A model generated the notes under the pieces. It was not told where the DNA came from and made no database searches. It saw only the letters and a program-made list of their open reading frames with translations. DNA of 64,000 nucleotides from Elysia crispata. Its lineage: Eukaryota > Mollusca > Gastropoda > Plakobranchidae. Location: NCBI GenBank assembly GCA_033675545.1, contig JAWDGP010006239.1:31001-95000 (forward strand). Reading direction: 5' to 3'. A program made the position numbers and the translations under genes. Positions 13,829 to 29,429 of the stretch are shown piece after piece. Every line of letters begins with the position of its first letter. The first letter of the stretch is position 1.

Positions 13829-14879
13829 TCTTCTTGCGGCTACTGCTAAAGATGATAATAATAAGAAAAATTGATATGACAATAACGATAATACTGATAA
13901 TGTCGGTAATATTCAAGGATTATTGTTGGTTACAAGAACATGAATAAGATTTTCTTATGTCTTTTTTTTGTCTTCGAGAATGTACGGTTTAGTCCTCTGA
14001 CATATAACTCTCAGTTCTTTAACACTTGGGTCTTTTAAAAAACTCAGATACTAAGCTAATGGCTTCTCTAAGAGCATTAGACTACCGTGAACCGAATGGT
14101 TAGCTTGATAACATTTAATTTACCAAAGGAAACTTATTCTAGACTTTTAGACCTGCGGCTGCTTGCTATTTCTGACTATTTCTTTATTGCCGAAGTGGAC
14201 AAGAATGAGGTAAATGAGGGAAGAATAAACAAGTTTTAATCTCGTAAAGTGAAATTTTTCGGCAGCAAATCATTACTGCATCTAGCGATGCATAGTATAT
14301 TCCGGTTTTCAGTTTCTGAGTCTAAAGATAAAGCATAACCGTTCCCATCTTGGAGAATGTAAAAGAGCAAACTGCAAGGCTGTTTGTATTGCTACTTTTT
14401 ACATATAGTTCGGAAATAAGAGTCTGCGAAATGTTAACAAAATGAATTACCTAACATTTTATTATGATTAGATAGTATGCAGGTATACCCGATGATTCGA
14501 TTAAGAGAAACCACAATCAATTTTTTAAGGATTAAAAAGGATTACAGGACATTGCACAGGTAATAATGATCTATTCTTACAGAAAAAGGATAAAGAGGGA
14601 CCGAGGAAAAAAAGGGGGAGGGGGGTAGTGATGGCAACCATTTGATAAAACGTTTATGTTGTTTAAAAGCCAAACACCAGAAAATCTTAATGGTACTGAT
14701 ACAACACACCATCGAATAGAATACATGCGAAAGAAAACAAAAAGCAGTAATAACAACAAAACAACCTATAAATTCGCCATCTGTCCCACAAGGAATAATT
14801 TCAGAATCTGAAAAAATATCATTTTTCAACGTTAAGCAGATTATTTTTTTTTATAATGTATCTCTGTCCCAGAATTAAT
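13829..14879. other. Intergenic
   Basis: AT-rich, with a G-rich patch at 14611-14627. No gene supported; minus frames around 14542-14829 lack domains. Confidence 0.5.
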
Positions 14880-15195
14880 CACCGCCTTGCTAACGAACCC
14901 AGATAACACAGACAGATTGTTCCGGCGCCGCTCGCGACAATCCGGACATTTGCAGATAACCGCGCAGATAAAACAAAGCCCAGAATGCAAAGTATCAGGA
15001 AGTCCGAGACAGAGACCCAGCATGCATAGCAACAGGAAGCCAGCGTGCAGCAAGAGGCGAGATAATGAGGGCTATTTGTTTGATTAATCTGTAACAGCAG
15101 AGCGGCATTAGTTTAGGATTGTTGAAACAAAGCTGCTGCACAACAGTCTTGTTAGAAACATTACAGGCAGGCGCTCTTTCCAAAGAGATCATTGA
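14880..15195. promoter_or_regulatory. Candidate cis-regulatory module (GATA-site cluster)
   Basis: A block of higher-GC, non-repetitive sequence flanked by AT-rich DNA. AGATAA occurs at 14901, 14954 and 14966 on the plus strand, followed by AACAAAGC (SOX/TCF-like, 14972) and CATAGCAAC (RFX half-site-like, about 15024). The short overlapping frames on both strands look like a by-product of the GC content. No conservation data are available; this is inference from motif clustering. Confidence 0.3.
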
Positions 15196-16751
15196 GCTTT
15201 TTATTAGTGAATTCTTCTTTACTAGGGAAGCATGTACGGCTAGAGCAGTTATGAACTAATTGAAGTGAAATTTTTTTACTAATCATCTCTAGCAGGATAT
15301 TGTGAGATGATTTTTATAGTAACCTTAATATTCAGTCTTCTTATAAATGTTGCTTAACTTCACTTCACCTTTAATCTAGAGCTAACTCAGCCCGACACCA
15401 GGGTCTGACTTAATTTTCCCACTTTTTCTCTGCACCGGGGTATCAGCGCTTTAATATGTTTAAAAAGTAGATCACTATAACCATGTATTCGATTTTTCTA
15501 TAAGACAGCATTGTCTGTTAACACCCTGTTAGATGAAGGTTATTATTTTTTAACTGTATGCGTTAGAATTTGACTCTTTCTTCCTAGGATAAAACAGAGA
15601 GACTCATTTTGACCTCATCATGACCCTTTATGGTGAACTTAACCTATTTTTAAATGACAGACTTAATCGGGCATTTATCATCTTGAATAGAGATAACGTC
15701 TTCGCTTATAAAAGAGTGCGAAACGCACATAGATAAATAGATGATAAATCTCTATTACTGTTTACATAGTTTAGTTACTTGGATTTTCGGGAGCATTGAT
15801 GTCAGTGACTACACGATCATAAAACTTAAACTTTTGCAGATAATTATTTACATGTTTCTTTTCGAAAGCTTATAAGATACTTTATTTTACAATATGGTCA
15901 CGGCCCATTATCCTCTCTTTATTGTTTCACGGTCTTATTTGAACAACACCCAAAATTTTAAAATCCATGTTCGACCTTTGCGTCAACTTTAAAGATTGAG
16001 ATTAATGTAGCAAAAGAACGAGCCAGGGTTTGGTAAATGAATGAGAGGGGAATAAAGGATGGATCTATCTTGTTACACTTTAATTAACTCCTTTCCTGAA
16101 GCCATGAAACTGAAAAAAAAAAATTAAGGGCATGGTATTTCTGTTGTGCAAATACCATAGTAAGACTTTACTTAACTATTTTGATTACTAGCTGCGCTAT
16201 TTGTTTTAAATTTTGATTAGCCAATTACTTCATTCAACTTTAATCTCAATGCCTTTTTTTTTAATTATTATTCTTTGTTTACCAAAAATTTCAGTAGATT
16301 TGTGTTCGTCAAAATTACAACTTACAGTTTGTTAAAGAAAGAAAAAAATAAGATAGGCAACGAGGAAGAACAAGGATATTTAAGTTTGAAAGCAATAATT
16401 ATAAACCATCACCATGATCGTGTCTATAGATGTGGGTTGAAAGAGATGAAGATCGATCTATTTTTGGTTGTGTGATTACGAAATGTTCTTCAACGATTAC
16501 TGTTATTTTTTCTTCCTTCTGTCATATAAGTCTGATGGACTCCTGCTAGTATAGAATGACTATCTAGGTAAACATGCAGAAAAACAGTTAGGGTCACAAG
16601 AAAAAAAAAACAAAAAACAATAAAATTGATAAAAAGATTGAAAAAAAAAGAAGAAATAACAGATAAGCAGGCAGACAGATAGACAGACACACAGGCACAA
16701 CGATATTTCAGTGAAGATGAGAACTAACGAGAGATGGATGGAGACAGAGAG

Positions 16752-16753
<2 letters not shown>
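15196..16753. other. Intergenic, AT-rich
   Basis: No gene supported. Poly-A/T runs and a CAGACAGATAGACAGACACA-type degenerate repeat near 16670-16690 leading into the AG array. Confidence 0.55.

Positions 16754-16840
<87 letters not shown>
16754..16840. repeat. (AG)n microsatellite
   Basis: Pure (AG)n of about 43 units. A degenerate GA-rich tract fills the gap to the next AG array at 17075. Confidence 0.97.
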
Positions 16841-16842
<2 letters not shown>

Positions 16843-17070
16843 AATAGAGTTAAAGGGTGTGAGAGAGAATGCAGAGAGAATGTAGAGATAAAGAGAGAGG
16901 GAGTGAAAATAAGAGCTGGAATGAGATAAAGAGAAGTTGAGAATAGAAAGAGAGAGAGAAAAAAGGGAGAGAGATAAAGAGAGAGAAATAAAAAGAAAGA
17001 GAGAGAGAAAGAGAAAGAAACATAGAGAGTGAGAGAACGAGGGGGAGATGGAGAAAAAAAGAGAGAGATA

Positions 17071-17559
<489 letters not shown>

Positions 17560-18420
17560 ACATTTTTCTCTAAGTGATGCTTCCTTTGAAGTTGCGAACC
17601 GTTTCCCAGCGACCTAAACCACTCTCTGGGATTGGTACTCCTCAAGTCGTGGATTCTGCACATGGCGCGCAGAGGTGCGCACCACATCAAAGACAGGCTG
17701 CGTCAATAGATTACTGTAGCACTATAGCACTCAATGTGCAATTTGCGTCAGGGATAAAAGAAGTTCCATACAAGCTTCTAAGAGTATCGTAAACACTCGA
17801 GAAATTCACCTGAGAAGGGGGAGTAATCCACTCTCACCAGTTTGCATTACATAGAGCGGCAGGAGGCTCAGGTAATAGTAAATTACGATATGCCAGAGGC
17901 TGAAAGACTTCACAGACCTGCGAGGAGCAGGGTGTGTATGCCTCACGCCAGGGCTAATGGAGAGATTTGGCAGGAGCTGACAGAAATGACTAATTAGGGT
18001 AAACATTCGTGGTCTCCACAGTGCTGCACTCACTACCTGTAGTCACGTGACCGGGTCCTGATTAGCGACTTGAAGCCGTGGAATTACTCACCCCTTCCCA
18101 TTCACGCCTGCTACTTCAACTCCTACCTTTTTCCCCAGCCCGCTTTGTGACTCGCGCCGATTAGATAAGAGTTACCTCCCTGCCTGACTCACTGCCTCGG
18201 GGACCGTACTGGTGAGGAGAGTACCGGAACTGTTTAAGAGTAAACTTCCGGCGGTACCAAACAGCCTGTAGCTAATTAGAGGGTGCCGGTTGGCCTTTTT
18301 GTCTCCGTGACTCCAGCGCTCTCTGCAGGCGGACTGGTTTTGCGGCCAGTATCGGTATCTTTGGTTCAATATTTACATCTGCAACTTGCTAGAAGACGCA
18401 ATTGCTGCGAGTTTGACCAT
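17560..18420. promoter_or_regulatory. Candidate cis-regulatory module with E-box and homeobox-like sites
   Basis: About 860 bp of complex, higher-GC, repeat-free sequence in an AT-rich desert. Motifs seen: CACCTG (17807), TAATCC (OTX-like, 17824), TTTGCAT (POU-like, 17841), palindromic CTAATTAG (homeodomain-like, 17990-17997), GTCACGTGAC (bHLH-Zip palindrome, 18042-18051) and AGATAAGA (GATA-like, 18163). Frames of 60-90 codons occur on both strands but have no domain or splice context. Regulatory function is inferred only. Confidence 0.32.
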
Positions 18421-18959
18421 CAGCGACAACGACAAGATCAGTAGATCCCTTACCTCCAGGCTAGATATATAGTGGCCAGGTGGCAAAGCACCAGCACTTA
18501 GATCTGCAAAATTCCATGGCTTACAACTGCCACTTCGTTGGTGGATGCGTTAAGAGACAAAATATCCCCTCCCCCTTTTTTAAATTTTCTTTATATTTTT
18601 ATAAAGAAAACTGATTGTAATTTTGCTCTAGCTAGTTTTGAACCTTAGTTTGATGTGAAAATCGATCAAAGCACCTTGAAGCGCACAAGCTATGTCTAGG
18701 AGCGACAATTTTCCCCGCCAATTATAGCCTGGTGCTCCGTATAGTAGGCCACCTGGGCGGAATGACTAGATGTGCATCGACAAGAAGCTTCCACAAGGAC
18801 AGCACGCCAAGAATCGAACCTTGTACGTTTTGGTTCAAAAACCAAACGTCAAACATATTGTCACAGTGCATCAGATACATACATTTCCTCGACTTTTTTC
18901 ACGGAAACCTAGCATCTGATGCGCGCCAAAACAAATACACATAATAGAAACATATATAG
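18421..18959. other. Intergenic
   Basis: No gene supported. A segment at about 18730-18830 (AAGAATCGAACCTTG at 18808) could be a very degenerate SINE head but lacks a convincing box A. Confidence 0.4.
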
Positions 18960-19205
18960 GCTTCCCGTTAGCTGATTCCAGTCTGTCTACCTTGGCCCTG
19001 GAAACGAAAGGTTACTGACCCATCAACCGGTTTAGACTTGGTCTTTACTTGAGTCATTAACTAAACATTGTCCATTGTGGTTTTAACTTCCTGGCCCAGC
19101 AACCTGACTAATTAAGGCCCATTATTCGAGTGAGTCACCAACCAATCAGCCGGGCAGTTGGAATGGGACTTATGATATTAGGACCGAAATCTAGGCCTAC
19201 CTGTA
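18960..19205. promoter_or_regulatory. Candidate cis-regulatory module (Grainyhead/RUNX/CCAAT-like sites)
   Basis: Complex sequence with AACCGGTTT (Grainyhead-like, 19025-19033), CCATTGTGG (SOX-like, 19072), overlapping TGTGGTTT (RUNX-like, 19076-19083), TAATTA (19109-19114) and CCAATCAG (CCAAT box, 19142-19149) within 125 bp. No coding sequence is nearby. Inference from motif clustering only. Confidence 0.28.
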
Positions 19206-21680
19206 ACAGTGCATGAGTCAATTCACGCTACACGCCTCTTGAGTCATGAGCTTCTAGTGTTATCCCGTAATCCCTCGCACTTGCGTGTTCTTTCCTAAAT
19301 TGTCGCGATGCAAAAGATATCATTCTGCCAAGTGCCAGCCTCCTGTAGTGGCTGCACGTCTAAAACTATCGTGACTCATTATCAAAGCTGTTTAAAAAAA
19401 ATAAAACTTATGACAGTCTTTGACGGTCTGCTTTTAAAGTTATGCCTTTATTTCTTTTGTGTGTATAATGCATGTCCTTCAAATGATATAACGTGGTGTC
19501 CTCACTGATCATTACTTTCTTTGGATTCACCTGGTAAAGATGATAAATGTCACCTTATTTTTGAATCCAGCGATAACGGTAAATCGGCTCTCTTTAAAGT
19601 GTTCGTTTCTCGTGAAAAATCCAGAAAATTTGTTTAATTCTCATGCTATGAATTTGTTTTACCTTTATGATGTTAAGATTGATTAAAATAAACAAGGGAA
19701 GGAGTTTTAAGGGACTGTGTGATGTATTGCGTATTTCTGACTATTTTTTTCTGTATTGATTTCCATTCTCCCATCTTTTATCTCTTTCTGTCCACAAACC
19801 AAAAAACAGCTGAAAATTTTACCAACATTGAACTGGCTGTTCGACAGACTTCTAACGAAAGTGTGTGTGAAACTGCATGGGAACCGGAAGCGGGTGTGTG
19901 GAAGAGCAGAAGTGTTAGAAGGCCATTTTGGTCTTGTTGACGAGTGTTTGATCACTCCATGGACCTGACCCTGGTGTTTGTTGCTCACACCGTACATCGG
20001 CTGGTCTCTGAAGCTGGTGTCTCCAGTCCCATGTGTGTCGCTCTTTAGCCGCGCTTCCTTGATGAGTAAAAAATTGACGGTTAAGGCCAAAGTCTCTGGG
20101 TCTTACATGGGCGAGTTTAGCAAGACAAGGTTGGGTGGGGCTCGAGGAGGTGAAGTGAACAGGGTCATTAGTGCCGACCCTCTCTCTTTATGTTGTTTAT
20201 TTTTTTTTGTCCAGTGACAGACAAAACAGGATGACCAAAATGTCCAGTCGTAGCTAATATTCAGGGCTTAACACTGTTCTTACTCTTTTTTCTGTTGCTC
20301 AATATTGTGATTTCAGTACGGTATTTCGTTCCTTTCTACAAGCAAGAACTGAAATAGACCCACATTATAAAACTACTTGTCAATGCTTCTTTGATAAAAA
20401 TACTGATAATGGACCAAATTTGTTTTCATTTTCTTTTTTTTTTTTCAGTCTCTGCCGATTGGAATTTTTTTCATGAGAAATATTTTTTTTACGGACCCAA
20501 TTGCCATTCGAAGTAACTCACATTTGTTGCGGTAAGTGTGTACCCCGGTACTTTAAACATTTAAACATCCCCAAAGTTTCCAGACCAATCTTATGTGGAA
20601 GGGAAAGGGGGGTGGGGGGAGATAGAAAAGTTTCATAGACAGAATATTTATTTTTACTGTTATATTATCTCAGAGGAACTAAAATGGGATATATTGGACA
20701 TCAGCTCTATAGTGTGCATTTTGTCACTAACGGGGATTGGTATGAAGATGAAAGAAGTCTAGCACTTAGTTTCAATAGACTAATTAGTATAATTTTTAAA
20801 ACATGCCAAATTAGTGCAATATTCTTCATCTCGGTACCCCAGCAGCATGTAAATGAACTCATTGCGTGGAATGATAATAAAATAGCAAGTTATGACTAAA
20901 AAAAAAAAAAAGAACAACCTAACAGGAAGGAAAGTCTGACTAATATAGTGGGGTAACCCAACACTGAACCTTGAAAGCAGCCCCTTGTTATATAATATTG
21001 TCTTGTATCCTGATGACTGTCTGGATCGATATATTAGGTCTGTTGTGGCCATGAGGTCAGTAGTTCTAAAGCAGATGTGTGATTGACCTCTCTCGGCGGT
21101 CTCTACAATCATCTTCAGCGGGAATCGCTCGCCGGAAAACTTGCAAAACACATGTCATTATCGAGTTTTGTTGTGAAAAATCAGTCTGTAGTTCTTCTTG
21201 TTAAAGATTACTTACCTTGCTATAATTCATTTACCATTTAATGATCAATAAATTTTATCTTAAGTCTCTTGCGGTTCGCTTTCTCAGCAAGGCTAATACT
21301 GTAAATAGTAATCAATCTCGAATGGGAATATTTCTGTAGAATATAAGAAAATTCTGAAGAATAATCAATTAGTTGTTGTAAACAACGTAAACCATACAAA
21401 TGTATCGTCCAACGTTTCAAGCTACTGAGAAGATAAAATAAACTGGACAACAAGTTACGATCTATGGAGTACTGCTTTTTATCGTTACAGTTACAAAGAT
21501 GGAGCGATTATCTCTGAAAATTTGTTTTCTGTTAACTTTGAAACGTGTTATTTAGACTTACGGGAACCCAAAAGTAAGCTGTAGCCTAGCGCTCTGTCAT
21601 TCTCGGTGTCAGCGTCTTATTCACCAAAACAATCTACCCTTAATGGCACTCAATGTACTAAGATTGATTATATATGTATA
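19206..21680. other. Intergenic
   Basis: No gene supported. Pairs of 60-127 codon frames on both strands at 19707-20217 and 20684-21151 lack recognisable domains. G-rich patch at 20603-20620 and A12 tract near 20899-20911. Confidence 0.5.
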
Positions 21681-21790
21681 TAGCAAAGACTAAGAGTAGG
21701 ACTGGGAAGAGAAATTGGAAGAGATACTTCGGACCGTTTCACTAGAGATCACCATGACAACATGCCAATAAGCAAAAGATCGCTGGACGG
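21681..21790 (+). repeat. Dispersed repeat copy A (pair with 22268-22390)
   Basis: About 110 bp resembling 22268-22390 (roughly 70 percent by eye): both have GAAGAGAAA, TGGAAGAGATAC and CTAGAGAT in the same order and spacing. In one plus frame both translate to a segment of the form EEKLEEI then LEI, with stops in this copy, which hints at a decayed coding or mobile-element origin. Confidence 0.45.
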
Positions 21791-22267
21791 AAACTATCAG
21801 GTCTACTGGACTACTGAGATCAGGATCTGCAGGAAAAAGAATTTAATATTGTCAACACACACAAAAAAAGACCAGATCAGTTACAGTCCACAAAAATTAC
21901 GGATAGGGCAGCAACACCTCTGACAAGAATCTTGGACCCTTCATCTCCTGCCCTTGCCACAAGCACTTAAAAAGACGATAATTTTTTTCTTCTTTCATTT
22001 TTACTTTAATGTAGTACTAATGAAAACTTGCTGAATTCCTCCTTCTCTGTCCGGGCTTTTATAAACTGATTTAGTTAAGATACTTTTTTTTCCTGCTTTT
22101 AGCTTTCCAGCGAAAAAGAAATATTTTCTGACAAATGATCCCATTTCTTTTTAATACTTTATATACACACAATTTGTAAGAAAATGCTTTCTCCTATTTT
22201 CTTTGTCAATTTGTTTTTTTCCATTTTTATAAAAATTCAGATCATGGTATCATGGTTAGAGATCACA

Positions 22268-22390
22268 AAAGGCGAAGATGCAAAGACTTAAACTTAAAGA
22301 CCACGAAGAGAAACTGGAAGAGATACCTCAGAGCATTAAGCTAGAGATTTTCATGGACAGAAGACAAAGTGACGGTAAGAAAAAGACCTG
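22268..22390 (+). repeat. Dispersed repeat copy B (pair with 21681-21790)
   Basis: Second copy of the segment above, open for about 40 codons (Lys/Glu-rich) in the frame that copy A shares. Origin not recognised. Confidence 0.45.
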
Positions 22391-25465
<3,075 letters not shown>

Positions 25466-26222
25466 ACTACTAGTTCAACCAGATTTTCTGCTTCTGCTAT
25501 AACTAATAAAAACATCCCATAATGATAACGACCAAACAGTTCGGTTGCAAAGAGAGAAATGCCAAATCAATCTCCGCAACGGCTAGGATAACTCTGGGAT
25601 TAGGGTACATTATTCGCCCGCATCTGTGTATACTCTTCAAGACGGCAAACAAATTATATGCACATTATTGCATACCCCCACCACAACCTCACCCCCTTAA
25701 CGTCCACCATGTACCAAGTTATTATTAAGGAGAGCGTCAATTTGCTGTCTGCTCGGGGTAAACGGCAAACCGCATACTAGAACAACCTGTCCATCACAGC
25801 TCCATAGGCCAATAGAGAAATCGATATATCTCCTGTCTAGAGTGGAGAAATATCACATAGATGGCCTGGCGAGATTGTTAGGGCTTCAATACATGATTCG
25901 GATAAACAGCCCGCCTGATTGAGTCGGGGAGAACTGTACACTACATTCTGAAGAAACCTCTCAGAACGGACATCGAAGGAAATGGGAAGAAAATGGACAC
26001 GCTGCTGGGTTGAAGATAGGAGCGTAGATCTTTGCTTCCTTTTAAATCACATTGCTATGTTGATAAGAAAGAGGAGAAGGTAATATGGGAAAGAAATTAT
26101 GTAGGAAATCTTTTCGTCAGGTTAAAGGTCTAACAAGGGATTCATGGCAATTTGTATTTCTCTTTCCCTTTTTCCCTGCGTCTGTCTGCCTCTCTCCTTC
26201 TCTCTCTTTCCTCCTCCTCCTC

Positions 26223-26225
<3 letters not shown>
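25466..26225. other. Intergenic, moderately GC-rich
   Basis: Complex sequence around 25740-26000; no gene recognised. Confidence 0.45.

Positions 26226-26281
<56 letters not shown>
26226..26281. repeat. (CT)n microsatellite with (CCT)n shoulder
   Basis: CCTCCTCCTCCTCCT (26211-26225) runs straight into pure (CT)n of about 28 units. Confidence 0.95.
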
Positions 26282-26283
<2 letters not shown>

Positions 26284-27344
26284 AGTACTCTTTCTCTTTT
26301 TTTCCATCCTAATCTTTCGCTCTCTCAATGTCGGTCTCCACTCTCTCATAGTCCTATCTTCCCCTCTCTTTTAACCTGTTTCTGAACTCCTCTAAAACCT
26401 GTGAAAAAACAATGATGAATGGAAAGATGATTATCTTCCAAAATAATGTTAAAATGGGAAAAGTTCAGTTTGAACATTTCTTCAGCCCCCCCAAAGAGCT
26501 AAAAAAAAAAATAAAAAAAAATCAACGTCGCCTTCGAAAAAGATGAGTTCATAGAATGACATATACTGTCTTCTTCAAGGTTACTTCAATATTTTCGAAG
26601 CCTGCTCTATGATAAGGAGCGCGAAAGCTAAAAGCTCCATCCGTTGACATTAACGAGACTCAGACCGAAAATAAGGACAGCTCTTTGTAGATCCCACGCT
26701 GAGTATGCTAGCCGTATAAATATCAACCTACGAACTGAAAACAAAAGTTCTAACTATTTTCACAAAAGCTACCGAGTCTTATCCTGCGTCTTAAGCTCAT
26801 CAACACGTTAGACAATCAAGCATCATCGGGTCCACTTGTTTGCTATATCAAGTATTGAGTGTTAAGTGTGCAAGCAATGTATGTTTAATATCCACATCCA
26901 CGTAACTCATTTAAATGAAACAATAAACTTAAAAAAAACGTGCGACAATATTGGTTCCGATGATCGACTTGCGGAGCTTTCTCATCACACCTTTTACCAA
27001 GGCTTCAAGTTTATCTCTCTAAATTTCGGTAACTACTCAGTTTAACAGTATTTTTAATTTTTAGTTGTCCCAGTTTCGCTCGCTTAAGACGGTAAATGAG
27101 ATTTAGGGAAAGTGCAACAATTTAGAATTAAAAGGCTCTTATTTCCTTATGGAGACATTATTAGCAAAATCCAAAGTTCCCTCCAATTTATCATTATTTA
27201 TCTGTCTTTAGTTACAAGAAGTGATTATAAGATACATAAACATTTCATATAACATTATTAAATTTTATCAGCATGCAGCGACCATTATGGATTTCGAATA
27301 CGCAGATCATGGAACATAAAATGTCATAAAGTACAAGAACAGGA
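26282..27344. other. Intergenic
   Basis: AT-rich, A-rich tract at 26501-26521. No gene recognised. Confidence 0.5.
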
Positions 27345-27430
27345 AAAAAAATTAGTCAGCCGAGGTTTCGAACTTCGACTCTCAACCCTCTACCAACGAG
27401 AGATTCTATCATGTGACCACCAGTTGTATC
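27345..27430 (-). mobile_element. tRNA-derived SINE-like head, minus strand
   Basis: Read on the minus strand: a box A-like CTCGTTGGTAGAGG (about 27389-27401) and a box B-like GTTCGAAAC (27365-27373) with tRNA-like spacing. It shares TAGGGTTGAGAG-type sequence between the boxes with the fragment at 58205-58290. Confidence 0.45.
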
Positions 27431-29284
27431 GATCTGTGTGAGTTAGCAGCTCTTCACCCATGCTCAGTTCGCTAGCGTTATTTCAACCTGGCTGGGTTTG
27501 TGTACTTTGGTCGTGATTTACAGAAACAGTTGAGAAAACAAGGGAGGCAGAGGGAGTGAAGTGGTAGCGCTTCCAGAGAAGAGAAAAATTCCTCAGTTTC
27601 AAATAATGTCTAGAGAGCATGGTGAAAGTCTTAGATACATTTATTCGCTACGTATGATTAGTTTATTGTTTCTTTACTATTTTGAGGAATAGGGACATTT
27701 TGGAGTAACTGAATCACTTTTCATGTCTTCGTTCAGATTATTCAATAAATCTAAATGCATTAAAATACATTTCGCTTAATATATTGAAATTATACAGGCT
27801 TTATCAAGACCCTCAATGCTCCCAGTAATAAGTTTCTTCTTGCCTTTCATTTATGTTTACCATGCCCTCAATTATTCAAGGTAACAAAGAGTTCGACAAT
27901 CAATCCCTAATGCTTTAAATTTATATTTCAAACTAAAGAAGAGCATTAAAATTAACAAGAAAATGCGATATTTCTTATGCAACTGTCCATATAGTTGCTC
28001 ATTGGTGTCTCAAATTTATGCCGGGTGGTCTTACAAATTGATGATCCTCGATTATTGCAAGTTCTCACTTCGAAACGTCACGAAATATTTTCATCTCCAT
28101 CTTCATCTCTGATTTTATGGTTTAACACAAATTCCATTTGGCCATTTTTGTTTTTCCTGCTCTCTTGTCAGCCAGTTAAACCCATCACTCGTTTTGTGTC
28201 TAACAATCAGTGAGAAGGCGATACAGGCTAGAATTAATGTTTGAGAAGCAGGAAAATCTTCACGCACTAATAATTCAACGACTTGTCGGATAAGCGTCAT
28301 CAGTTTTAGCCTATTCGAGCATGAAACACTTGTGTCTATATAACATGGCCTGTGTAACATATCGGTAGATTTTAGCTGAAATATTAGATCTAGTTATGTT
28401 TTGTTTCGATAAAAGAACACCTCATCAAACGTTGCGAGAGTTTTAAATCAAGAGATAGGACTTCAATCAATAAGAATAGCCTCTTTTGTCTTTTGAGAGA
28501 TTGTTCTCAGGGCCAACAGGCAACAAGTGGGCGATCATTGCCAGGACCGACGTGATGGATCGAGCCAATTCCGAATTTTGGCATCGAATGCATCACTGTC
28601 CGGGCTCTAGGGCTAATTCTAACTGGCATGTTTTTCATCAAACTGTCGACTTTGAGGCTAAAGATGCGTCCGCGTGCTATGTTTAGCAATATTCCTGCAC
28701 ATCACCAAAACCCACTTGTTGTCTGCTTAAGGTTAAGATTGCCGCAGAAATTGGCTGCTTAGTCTGACAGCCCAACGTGCTCAATTATACGCAGATTAAA
28801 CCCAGCATGGCAATTAGTTTTGTATCTCCAGAAATGCCTCGTTGATTAAACCGTGTTTTTTTCGTTTACATATTAATTCGGATATATCATCTTTCTTTTC
28901 CTCTGCATTTCATAAACTGAAGTCCAACATAACAAAACCCTTTTTCAATGCCTTTTTTGAAAAACTAAAAATTCTAATTAAGTTGCCTTTGTCCTTACAG
29001 GTAAATTTAATGTAATGGCTTGCTGCTACTTTGATATGCTCGCATAAAATTCTGTCTTTTGTTGAATGAATACTCTATCTTTTTTGGTTGAATGCTCAAG
29101 AGGTATTTATTGCTTTGCGTGCTCTACTGTGTATAGAAATGGGATATATCTAGCAACCAAAATTAAATGATTTACACCTATTCATCGTATATTGCTCTAA
29201 TTTTTTTTCTGTTTTAAACACTATTATAGGTGTAAAACCTATGTTCGAAATGCACTGTGTTTTATACATTACACTGTTCAATAT

Positions 29285-29285
<1 letters not shown>
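27431..29285. other. Intergenic
   Basis: No gene supported. The interval 28490-28780 is complex and open on both strands (67 and 60 codons) but has no domain; it might be a conserved non-coding block. Confidence 0.45.

Positions 29286-29331
<46 letters not shown>
29286..29331. repeat. (AT)n microsatellite
   Basis: Pure (TA)n of about 23 units. Confidence 0.97.
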
Positions 29332-29335
<4 letters not shown>

Positions 29336-29429
29336 TATTGATCATGCTGCTCAGTGCTTTATTCATTACACATTGGCATCATAAGTAGCCTGCAAGGCTG
29401 TACCATTACTAAAGTTATTAAACATTTGT

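Noticed and set aside
13477-13947. Poly-Met/Ile proteins
   Set aside because: Translations of the (ATG)n repeat on both strands.
28486-28689. Small gene in the complex block near 28.5 kb
   Set aside because: Frames of similar length on both strands, no domain, no splice sites or start context that favours either.
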